From the NCBI GenBank assembly GCA_030917105.1, contig JAUPVI010000014.1:1-14773 (forward strand): 14,773 bases of DNA, given 5' to 3'. This DNA is from Candidatus Babelota bacterium (GTDB lineage: Bacteria; Babelota; Babeliae; Babelales; JAUPTZ01). Below are positions 1 through 7,187 of the stretch, one piece after another; the stretch's first letter is position 1; each line of letters begins with the position of its first letter. The notes under the pieces were generated by a model. It saw only the letters and a program-made list of their open reading frames with translations, ran no database searches and was not told the origin of the DNA. A program made the translations under genes and the position numbers.

Positions 1-385
1 TACACAAATACGATGCTTTTTTTTCATTAAGCATGGCCGCATCAGTCAATGTGCCAGGGGTATACACTTTGGTCACGGCACGCTCTACCACAGTACCAGG
101 CTGTGGCTTTGACCGTTGATCACAGAGCGCAACAGAAAAGCCCCCTTTGACCAACTTGGTCAGATAAAAATGAAGCGCATGCACTGGCACTCCGCACAGC
201 GGAATATCTACCCCGTTACTTTTGCCACGCTTAGTAAGCGTTATAGCCAAAAAACGAGCGGCTTGGACCGCATCATCAAAAAAGAGTTCGTAGAAGTCCC
301 CTACCTGAAAAAAGAGGAGAGCATCCGGATAATTTTCTTTGATTTGGTGGTATTGGGCCATCAAAGGAGTGTGCGCTACGCTCAT
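1..385 (-). CDS. mutS: DNA mismatch repair protein MutS, N-terminal part (cut by window edge)
   Basis: Reading the minus strand from an ATG at 385 gives 128 uninterrupted codons that run off the left edge. They match the mismatch-recognition domain I of MutS. The motif GDFYELF at residues 29-35 contains the Phe-x-Glu (F31, E33) that stacks on and contacts the mismatched base. LTKRG (about 50-54), the GVP-x-HAL stretch and TPGTLTDAAML near the end are further family signatures. MutS recognises mispaired bases and recruits MutL in the cytoplasm. The start at 385 is preferred over an in-frame ATG at 361 because AGCAGGT lies about 6 bases before it and because MutS usually has a few residues before the conserved 'PLM-Q-Y' segment. 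The gene follows the 1300-aa gene on the same strand after 181 bp. The fragment looks intact; the ATPase domain is outside the window. Confidence 0.95.
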   Translation of the reverse strand, partial: MSVAHTPLMAQYHQIKENYPDALLFFQVGDFYELFFDDAVQAARFLAITLTKRGKSNGVDIPLCGVPVHALHFYLTKLVKGGFSVALCDQRSKPQPGTVVERAVTKVYTPGTLTDAAMLNEKKASYLC

Positions 386-482
386 GAAATACCTGCTAGA
401 AATCTGCTAAAAATTCGAAAACGGTAGTTTGACATGAAACAAGCGGAGGCGCAACTTCATTTTGCCAAACCGAAACCCCTTT

Positions 483-517
483 GGTGCAAATTTAAGATTG
501 GATCTTAAATTTGCACC
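483..517. repeat. Perfect 16-bp inverted repeat (hairpin) between the 1300-aa gene and mutS
   Basis: Bases 483-498 (GGTGCAAATTTAAGAT) are the exact reverse complement of 502-517, with a 3-base loop, so transcripts of either strand could form a long hairpin. It lies in the 181-bp gap after the stop of the 1300-aa gene and before mutS. There is no T-run after either arm, so it is not a typical intrinsic terminator, although a stem this long may still end or protect a transcript. The arm nearer mutS could also pair with TTTGGCAAA (minus strand, about 465-473), giving a mutually exclusive hairpin. Function unknown. Confidence 0.75.
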
Positions 518-566
518 GACGCACAGAAAACGTCAATAGAATGATACTTTTCAGCGATGCAAAAAA

Positions 567-3500
567 TTAGGAAACGGCCACAACCGGCATGATTTCTTCA
601 TACGAATCAAACATCCCATCTGGGGAGAACAACCCAAAAATCCATGGCAAGGTGATGCACTCCATAAGCCGAATATGCTCCACAAAGTCCTCTTTGTTAT
701 TTCGCCGCAGGGCAAAATCGGAAGCCAAATCTTTTACCAACATATCCAGAGTAGCAATCATACGGAGATAGAGGCGGACAGCTGGCCGCTGGTCATCGGC
801 AATGAGATAGACTGGCATTTTATCCGGCTCATGCCCAGTGGCTGGCTTTAATAGGGACGGTACGGCTGCTTTTTCCGGCATCGTCCCATTCTTTTTCGCC
901 TTGCTTTCCCACCGATCATAATTTGCCTGCAATGCCGGCATTTTGTCTTTCATCATCGCTCGAAGCTGCACCGGCACCAGCACTTTATCAGCCCCATGCG
1001 CCTGTGCAAATTTAGTATACAGATTTGAAACAATCGCCGACCGCATGCCCTGATGCTCAATCGGATCATTACTCAACTCATGCCCATAGGCATATACCCC
1101 ACCATGCGAGCTTTTCACCTCTGACCAGTCATAGAGATACAGTTGATCTTCAAAAATCCGCCATAGTGCCTGTTTTTTTGGAGAATAGGCTACTTCAAAC
1201 ACTGAATAATCGGGCACTTTTTTTGGCTCAGGCTCATCCGTTGGTTTTTCAAGAAGCAGTTGTACAAAACAGAGACTCCCTTCAGTATCTGGCAAGACAA
1301 TAAGTGGGATAACCGGAAATTTTTCTTCTACGACTATGCCATCCGCGGTGCTGCGTCCATAAAGGAGATTAGCACACGTGGCGGACCAACGGGCTCGCAC
1401 CATCCGTACAATCGACTGTAATTTCACCTTATCGCGGCAATCAGGCGCAATCCGCTCAAGAACTTCAACTTCCATGCCATTATCTAAACGCGCGATGGTG
1501 ACACCCAAATAGTCATCCCGCAGCATCGTCTTTGCTTTTACAATAGAAGCATTCTGTAGTTGGCGCCATAAGTTGGTAGAGAGGCAGAGTGCCTGGTTGC
1601 TAAATGTATTCACCAATGCACGACTCCAAGCAAGCAGATCCGTGGCATGAAATTGCTGCAGCGTTACATACTCACGGGTATTACCATAGGCCATAAACAA
1701 CCGATCGTACTCCTGCTTCATTTTGTTTTTTACTAAGCTCCGTGCATACTGCTCCACGCTTGCGTCATACGCTGCAACACGCATTCTAATCTGCGCTGTA
1801 AGTGTACGCAGATCAATACCGTCAATGTTAGTCGTTGCGTGATCGCGCAACATATCAAAAAGCGCAAGCCGCACGAGCGACTCTTGCAGCAACGCGGTAC
1901 TAAATTTATACATCATGTCGGCGCCATCAAGCGTTGCTAACAACTGCGCATTGTGCACGAAATCTTGATAGAAACTGGCGCCCAGAGAAAAATCTTTATG
2001 CAGTAAAGCAAGCTGTTGAATAACGTAATTCACTCGTATGTTTTCACGACTCGAACGAGAATACATACTTACAAAATCAACCATCACTATTTGCTCTGCT
2101 CCATGAGCCTTCAGCTGATCAATAAGGTCTTTGAGAAAGTAATCATAGGCAAGAGGAAAGCGTACCCCAATAGAAAAAATCATTTGTTCGGGGTAGTTAT
2201 TTTTCAAGCCATGCGATGGCGTTGTTGCGAGTGGCACCCGCATACGAATACTTGTTGGCTCATCTCGATCAAACAGATAATAATTATCTTCATACGTAAA
2301 GCTTACCCAGCGGTATGACCTGTTTTTACTTAATAGATGGAGGTTGAGCGCATAACATAGTTCTGGATTCTTCTGTTCCGCTGCCACCAAATCATACTCA
2401 GACATTTCACCCGCCTCCTTAAGCACCGCCGCAAAAGAGATTTCAAGTTGCACCTTGTTTTTTCGTACATACTCAACCACATTGTGTAATGCACCTGCGC
2501 CGAGCAGTGCGCCACAATCAACGTATACATAACCATCTGGTTTATACGTAAAGTGAGAGACCTGCGCCGGCAAGTCCGCAATCACCACATCATTGGAGTA
2601 ATCAAATACCGTGGCAAGCTGAGATGAAGAGTTGTCAACATGCTCATACTCATCAACCGCATCACCATGTTTCATCATGTTTTGCACGTTGCCAAGCATG
2701 GTGCTTTTTCCTACACCATCAACAAAACTACAAAAGACATAGGCTGTTTTCTTATTATTCAATGGCTTGAGCTCTGGCACAAAGGTTTTTACAAACGTTT
2801 GCGCATGGCGGGTAGCTTCTTTGTGATGCAATAGTGACGTTTGAATTGGGTAGGTAATATCTGGCCCCAAGTAAAAATGGAGCACTGGCACCGCTGACTG
2901 GCGTAAATAGCGCATATAGGCAATCGAAAAGAGAATGTCTTGCGTACCAACCACGTGCTGCTTACCAACAACCTTCAGCTCATGGGAATAGAGTGTATGC
3001 CAAAACCGCATAAACTCACCAAAAAAGGCGTGAAAGTCACGCTTCATTAATGTTTTTTGTACGCGTTGGTACGCCTGTAGTACTGGCTTATAGGCTTCAC
3101 CAAAAGCATGTTCTTGGAACAACGTGCCTATGCCATCAAAAATTTCTACCTGATCCGGGTTAATATGGGTCACCGGCAAAGCATTTGGATACTTTGCCGC
3201 CAACCGAGCGACATCTTTGCAAAGAAAGCCGGTCAAAAGCCCAAAGCGATTAAACATCTTAAGGGACCAACCGGCATTGGTAAGACGGCCCATCTCATCG
3301 GAAAAATAAGCATCAGTGTACTTTGTTTTATAGCGGGTTATCCCCTGCTCTTCATACCCCATAAGAGTTAGCCGGCCAACAATAGGCAAGTTCTGACCGC
3401 TCAGCTCCTGCTCAAGCGTCGCAAAGCTCTTGGCGGTCTCTTCCAGCACTGCGGGGTGATATTCATGCGTAAATTTGCCCGTAATGTTGGCTTCATAATG

Positions 3501-4469
3501 CCCAACAAAACTCTCAAGGAAACGATGCGCTGAGGTATTTCCTTCAAGTGGTGCTGCCAGCGACATACCAGCCACGGAGACCCCAATTAGAGAGGCTATA
3601 TCCCCGTCATCATCGCGCTTTTTTGCTACATCTTGGTCATGCTGGTACCACAACCGCTGCTCAAGCATTTTTAGAAGATCAAAGAAAAGACGCGATGTCA
3701 GCACATACTGTTCTTCATACCGACTTCCCTTGAGCTCCTCAACCATCTTTTCTACTTTGCGATGCAGTGAATATGCCTCGCTATAATTTTCACGACGAAT
3801 AAATCCATAAAGACGATGGATCATCGTATCCACGCAAAGCGCAACCATAGTAAAGAAATACTGCATTCGCTGTTCTTTTTTCCACAGCTGCAGAAGAAGC
3901 ATTTCTCGTTTCCTTGCCGCTGTGCCAAAATTCCAACGCTCTTCTGACGCAGCAGCAGGAAGCCGGACCAAATTCGTTCTCGCGTCGATAGAAAGCTTTT
4001 TAACTGCAGCAATAATACGACCGAGCTGCTCTTCGATAATCATAACGTGCACAGACTCAAAGGCAATATCCTCTGCGTTGTTTACAAAATAGCGCCATGG
4101 CACATTTGTTAATAGAAAAACAATGCTGTTTAGTGCGCGATTAACCGCCACCGTACACATCGTTGGAAAGATGATTTTAGTAATAACGTCTGCTTTAGGA
4201 AAATAGCTAGAAAGATACTCGGCATAAAACCGATCCTCAAGCGGCGGCTCCTGATTTGTCAGCGCCTGATTCAAGCAGACTGGCAACACCTCAGGCGACA
4301 ACGAAACCTTAAGCCCACTCAAAAGAGCTGAGCGGTTAAGCTCATAGCGCGCATCTTCGTGAAGTTCTTGAAGAACCGCAATCGGGGCCTCTGGGTCACA
4401 CCATACACAGGCAATAACCGGCGTTGTGGAAAGGAGGAGAAAAATAAGAAAAAGATTTTTAGCCTTCAT
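567..4469 (-). CDS. Predicted exported lipoprotein of 1300 aa with a P-loop motif, function unknown
   Basis: I do not recognise a family. The N-terminus has a short basic region, a hydrophobic run at residues 6-20 and VIAC, which fits a lipobox with Cys21 as the lipidated residue; CVWC (21-24) also forms a CxxC. Residues about 30-560 are largely helical-looking. At 581-590 the stretch SFVDGVGKST resembles a Walker A loop, in the relaxed form seen in some nucleotide kinases, without the usual first Gly. A hydrophobic strand ending in Asp (VVIAD, 628-632) could be Walker B. A later conserved-looking segment, VDFVSMYSRSSREN (797-810), is followed by helices, and 1040-1240 looks mixed alpha/beta. 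A nucleotide-binding fold is odd in a protein with an export signal. It follows the 350-aa exported protein. The start codon directly abuts an inverted-repeat element and has only a weak GAAG upstream. The frame is open throughout, so it is surely a gene, but its role is open. Confidence 0.88.
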   Translation of the reverse strand: MKAKNLFLIFLLLSTTPVIACVWCDPEAPIAVLQELHEDARYELNRSALLSGLKVSLSPEVLPVCLNQALTNQEPPLEDRFYAEYLSSYFPKADVITKIIFPTMCTVAVNRALNSIVFLLTNVPWRYFVNNAEDIAFESVHVMIIEEQLGRIIAAVKKLSIDARTNLVRLPAAASEERWNFGTAARKREMLLLQLWKKEQRMQYFFTMVALCVDTMIHRLYGFIRRENYSEAYSLHRKVEKMVEELKGSRYEEQYVLTSRLFFDLLKMLEQRLWYQHDQDVAKKRDDDGDIASLIGVSVAGMSLAAPLEGNTSAHRFLESFVGHYEANITGKFTHEYHPAVLEETAKSFATLEQELSGQNLPIVGRLTLMGYEEQGITRYKTKYTDAYFSDEMGRLTNAGWSLKMFNRFGLLTGFLCKDVARLAAKYPNALPVTHINPDQVEIFDGIGTLFQEHAFGEAYKPVLQAYQRVQKTLMKRDFHAFFGEFMRFWHTLYSHELKVVGKQHVVGTQDILFSIAYMRYLRQSAVPVLHFYLGPDITYPIQTSLLHHKEATRHAQTFVKTFVPELKPLNNKKTAYVFCSFVDGVGKSTMLGNVQNMMKHGDAVDEYEHVDNSSSQLATVFDYSNDVVIADLPAQVSHFTYKPDGYVYVDCGALLGAGALHNVVEYVRKNKVQLEISFAAVLKEAGEMSEYDLVAAEQKNPELCYALNLHLLSKNRSYRWVSFTYEDNYYLFDRDEPTSIRMRVPLATTPSHGLKNNYPEQMIFSIGVRFPLAYDYFLKDLIDQLKAHGAEQIVMVDFVSMYSRSSRENIRVNYVIQQLALLHKDFSLGASFYQDFVHNAQLLATLDGADMMYKFSTALLQESLVRLALFDMLRDHATTNIDGIDLRTLTAQIRMRVAAYDASVEQYARSLVKNKMKQEYDRLFMAYGNTREYVTLQQFHATDLLAWSRALVNTFSNQALCLSTNLWRQLQNASIVKAKTMLRDDYLGVTIARLDNGMEVEVLERIAPDCRDKVKLQSIVRMVRARWSATCANLLYGRSTADGIVVEEKFPVIPLIVLPDTEGSLCFVQLLLEKPTDEPEPKKVPDYSVFEVAYSPKKQALWRIFEDQLYLYDWSEVKSSHGGVYAYGHELSNDPIEHQGMRSAIVSNLYTKFAQAHGADKVLVPVQLRAMMKDKMPALQANYDRWESKAKKNGTMPEKAAVPSLLKPATGHEPDKMPVYLIADDQRPAVRLYLRMIATLDMLVKDLASDFALRRNNKEDFVEHIRLMECITLPWIFGLFSPDGMFDSYEEIMPVVAVS

Positions 4470-4470
4470 C

Positions 4471-4618
4471 TGGATTGCTTCGCTATCGCTCGCAATGACC
4501 CACTTTGTGCGGGTGAATCTAACACTAATTTATAAAGACGAACCACGCTCAAAGTGGCTACGCAAACTACTTCGACAAACTGGTCATTGCGAGAAACGCA
4601 GCAAGGAAGCAATACAGG
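4471..4618. repeat. MITE-like inverted-repeat element of the 'GGTCATTGCGAG...' type
   Basis: The left end 4471-4500, read on the minus strand, is GGTCATTGCGAGCGATAGCG followed by AAGCAATCCA. The right end 4582-4618, read on the plus strand, starts GGTCATTGCGAGAAACGCAG and ends with AAGGAAGCAATACAGG. The two are diverged inverted copies separated by about 80 bp. An inner pair, CCACTTTG at 4500-4507 and CAAAGTGG at 4550-4557, extends the fold. From general knowledge, short elements with a CATTGCGAG...GAAGCAATCC core are widespread in many bacterial genomes; they carry no gene and probably spread with help in trans. It fills nearly all of the 165-bp gap between the 350- and 1300-aa genes and reaches to one base before the latter's ATG. 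Confidence 0.7.
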
Positions 4619-4634
4619 TTAATTTTGCTACAAA

Positions 4635-5687
4635 TTATCGACGTAGATACGTACTGTACGTGCTCTGAAATATGGTAATCGCCTCAACGCATTCATAATA
4701 CGCATCAAGAGTCGCATTACTATACAGCGTCAACATGCCATGCGTATTTTCATTCAAGTCGCACTCAAGCAACTCAGAAACATGATTCAATTTGCCGGCA
4801 ATTGTCACAATGTGCTGTTGCATTACCGGATGATGATCCATAGGCGCCATAATAAACATCAATGCAACCAAACGTTCGACCGTCGAAACCATACGCTGAT
4901 ACATAGTTACAATATCAAGACGATAGTGCGTGCTAATTTCGTATGAAACGGCACCGCGACGCTGCTGGCGAGCAAGAAGAAGTTGCGGATCATTATTACT
5001 TTGCTGCGCCAATTTACGCGCTTGATAGAAACTTTCACGTAATTCGTTCATTAAAGCACGAAGTTGTTCCACCAGTGGTGAGTACCAATACTCATACCCC
5101 TTAACCCACAAATACAATACCTCTTCTATAGTACCAGAACAGACACGAAATATTTGTTGTCCAGAGGTTAACACCAGGCCGGCAATACCGAGCAATGCCG
5201 CATTACGAAGCGTATTACCCACAATACCAGATTGCTGCGTTGGAGCTTGAACTCGTTTGGCACCATCTTTTTGGGCGTAAATAGTCTCAGCCGCGTCAAC
5301 TGCCGCTTTTGCGGCCATCACTTCACTAGAATAAACTGCTCGCGATGCATCGTCTGCACCGGCCAATCTATCAGATGCTGCCAGCACCCGCGTATGCAGT
5401 TTTTCAAATTCTTCGTTTTTTTTCTTATCTTCGGCAGACACACCAGCATATGCGCGCCACAAATTTTTACGATATTTAAAGAGTATACCCATTCCTATAA
5501 CCCCAACAACACCCAATGTTGTTCGCTTTATTTGATACATGCGGCGCTCAAAGTGGCTTCGCGCAGCCGCTACGCGATCTGAGCTAAAGCGGCTCAACGA
5601 GATAATGGTTGGCTGATCAATCATTCCCGCCGAAACAGTTGCGGATGTCACACAAAAAAGACTCAATGCTAACAAGACAAATTTCAT
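4635..5687 (-). CDS. Predicted exported/membrane protein of 350 aa, function unknown
   Basis: No family recognised. A clear signal peptide lies at residues 1-20 (hydrophobic VLLALSLFCV, then a VSA cleavage site before Gly21). Two further hydrophobic stretches, about 57-71 (LGVVGVIGMGILF) and about 162-181 (NAALLGIAGLVL), could cross a membrane. Between them is an alanine-rich, charged segment (about 84-140) that looks helical and possibly coiled-coil. The remainder (190-350) looks all-helical, rich in Gln, Arg and Tyr. The ATG at 5687 has AAAGGAA about 9 bases upstream. It begins 23 bp after the stop of the 462-aa exported protein, so the two are probably cotranscribed. Export and membrane association are inferred; the role is unknown. 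Confidence 0.85.
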   Translation of the reverse strand: MKFVLLALSLFCVTSATVSAGMIDQPTIISLSRFSSDRVAAARSHFERRMYQIKRTTLGVVGVIGMGILFKYRKNLWRAYAGVSAEDKKKNEEFEKLHTRVLAASDRLAGADDASRAVYSSEVMAAKAAVDAAETIYAQKDGAKRVQAPTQQSGIVGNTLRNAALLGIAGLVLTSGQQIFRVCSGTIEEVLYLWVKGYEYWYSPLVEQLRALMNELRESFYQARKLAQQSNNDPQLLLARQQRRGAVSYEISTHYRLDIVTMYQRMVSTVERLVALMFIMAPMDHHPVMQQHIVTIAGKLNHVSELLECDLNENTHGMLTLYSNATLDAYYECVEAITIFQSTYSTYLRR

Positions 5688-5710
5688 ATACGGTATTCCT
5701 TTACGTAGTG

Positions 5711-7099
5711 TTATGAGTCAAGCCCCGGGTAGAGCGAACCGCCTGATCGCACTACTGCCGGCTTAGAAACGCTGCTATCACCGCCTGATGAGTTCGCTTT
5801 TACATAGATGCCGTGATAGTTCTTAACCATGCCTTCAAAAAGCTTAAATCGTGCATTTACTTCATCAATCAAACGCGGCAGTATAACTTTTAGGTCACCA
5901 ACCGCTAGATCTTTAAGGGTACGCGATGGCAAAAGAATGTGTTGCTTAATAAGCTGCAGCATTTCCTGAATACGAGTCGCCATGTCTAAAATATCAGCAC
6001 GACCGTCAATCATCATCACTTGCTCATCATGATCATCGCCGGGGCTGTAGTACAACTTAGGAAACTCTATACGCATGGTCAGGCGGTCAAGGTCACGGGC
6101 AAAGCCGCCAACCATTTCGACCCAGGTTGCATCCACAACGTTTGCATCTTCTACTTCGCCTTCTTCTGTTGGAACGCCGGCAAAAACATCAAATTTGTTC
6201 TGACCGCGGGCTCGCGTACCAAAACCATCAGCAACGCCCCCTTGTGCTTTTGTCGCAGCCTTATCAAGACCTTTCAAAATAACTTCTACAACTTCTTCAC
6301 GCCAAAAGCTCACTTGCTCAAGGCTGTACGGATACGCACCGCCATTAAATAACCAGTGCTTTAACCTAAAAAACATTCCACGAAGTGTACGAAGCGACCC
6401 ACCAAAGACTGCGTCACAGACCTGGCCACCTTCATTACGAATAGCTTTTTCAAACTCATCCCCCACGACAAACATGGTGCGGTATACCATACCGGCAGCA
6501 ACACCTTGCGCAAGTGAATTCACCTTAATATCGGTGAAGTACGCGGCATTTCTACCAAGAAACCCTTTGACCGCGGCCTGACCAATTGGGCCATGCCCAT
6601 CGGCCGTTTCACTGCGATACTCTTTGAGTAATGATGCGTTGGCTTCATAGCGATCCATCAGCCATTTTTCAAGTTCGTCCTGCTTAAACCCACCAGTTCC
6701 GGCATGAAATTTGTACTCTGTAAGAAGCCCAAGCTCGGTAAACGCGTCGGTGGTCCCAGGGGTCTCCTCCCATTTAGCGCCAGCCTTACCCTCCGTACCA
6801 CTGATTAATTTCTTAACAGTCGGTCGTCCTTTAAACGATTGTTCTAACTCGGCCACGGAAGTAATTGTCTTCCCATGCAATTCACTCACAATCCGCTGCA
6901 AAGCTCGTTGTTCGGTCATTATTTGCTCCATCTGCGACTTGCGATCAACAGTAGTAACTGTTTGCTGATTCGGACTATTAAGCATCCGGTACATCATGAT
7001 CCGATCAAGCTCACGATCACCGTCATCCTTGCCAGCGCTACAAACGCCCACAGCCAGTCCTAGCGCGGCAAGAACCGCCATTCTTTTTTGTATTTTCAT
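5711..7099 (-). CDS. Predicted exported protein of 462 aa, function unknown
   Basis: No family recognised. A signal peptide spans residues 1-22 (KIQKR, then AVLAALGLAVGV, then CSA before Gly23). The preceding VGVC does not fit a lipobox, so signal peptidase I cleavage is more likely. The mature part is hydrophilic, begins with a Gln-rich helical region (about 40-75), has Gly-rich and acidic stretches in the middle (about 285-325) and ends in a Ser/Gly-rich tail. No metal site or catalytic motif stands out. The ATG at 7099 has AGGGG about 9 bases upstream and overlaps, as ATGA, the stop of a possible 15-codon leader ORF. It lies 79 bp after uvrA and 23 bp before the 350-aa exported protein. 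Cotranscription with that gene is likely; a function cannot be given. Confidence 0.87.
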   Translation of the reverse strand: MKIQKRMAVLAALGLAVGVCSAGKDDGDRELDRIMMYRMLNSPNQQTVTTVDRKSQMEQIMTEQRALQRIVSELHGKTITSVAELEQSFKGRPTVKKLISGTEGKAGAKWEETPGTTDAFTELGLLTEYKFHAGTGGFKQDELEKWLMDRYEANASLLKEYRSETADGHGPIGQAAVKGFLGRNAAYFTDIKVNSLAQGVAAGMVYRTMFVVGDEFEKAIRNEGGQVCDAVFGGSLRTLRGMFFRLKHWLFNGGAYPYSLEQVSFWREEVVEVILKGLDKAATKAQGGVADGFGTRARGQNKFDVFAGVPTEEGEVEDANVVDATWVEMVGGFARDLDRLTMRIEFPKLYYSPGDDHDEQVMMIDGRADILDMATRIQEMLQLIKQHILLPSRTLKDLAVGDLKVILPRLIDEVNARFKLFEGMVKNYHGIYVKANSSGGDSSVSKPAVVRSGGSLYPGLDS

Positions 7100-7143
7100 A
7101 TAACTTTGCCCCTAAAAAGAGATTCCCCAAGCCTCATTTCCAT
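7096..7143 (-). CDS. Possible 15-codon leader ORF coupled to the 462-aa gene
   Basis: The minus strand encodes MEMRLGESLFRGKVI. GGGAGG lies 5 bases before the ATG, a better ribosome site than that of the gene behind it. Its TGA stop overlaps the ATG of the 462-aa gene as ATGA, the usual arrangement for translational coupling. It is very short and may be chance, since the main gene has its own AGGGG. No peptide family is recognisable. Confidence 0.3.
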   Translation of the reverse strand: MEMRLGESLFRGKVI

Positions 7144-7159
7144 GAAAGCCTCCCAAACA

Positions 7160-7187
7160 ATACTAACAGAAATGAAAATTACAACAA
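7160..7187 (-). promoter_or_regulatory. Candidate promoter for the exported-protein genes
   Basis: On the minus strand TTGTTG (7187-7182) and TAGTAT (7165-7160) are 16 bases apart, with TG one base before the -10 (extended -10 form). It overlaps the last codons of uvrA. Transcription would start near 7153, very close to the ribosome site of the leader ORF, which weakens the call. The genes may instead be read through from uvrA. Confidence 0.3.

Noticed and set aside
116..427. Open frame of 103 codons on the plus strand at the left end
   Set aside because: It lies opposite the clearly recognisable start of mutS and its product resembles nothing.
4546..5562. Shared CGCTCAAAGTGGCT at 4546-4559 and 5545-5558, a possible duplicated segment
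   Set aside because: The match stops after about 18 bases, and one 14-base identity is expected by chance in a window of this size.
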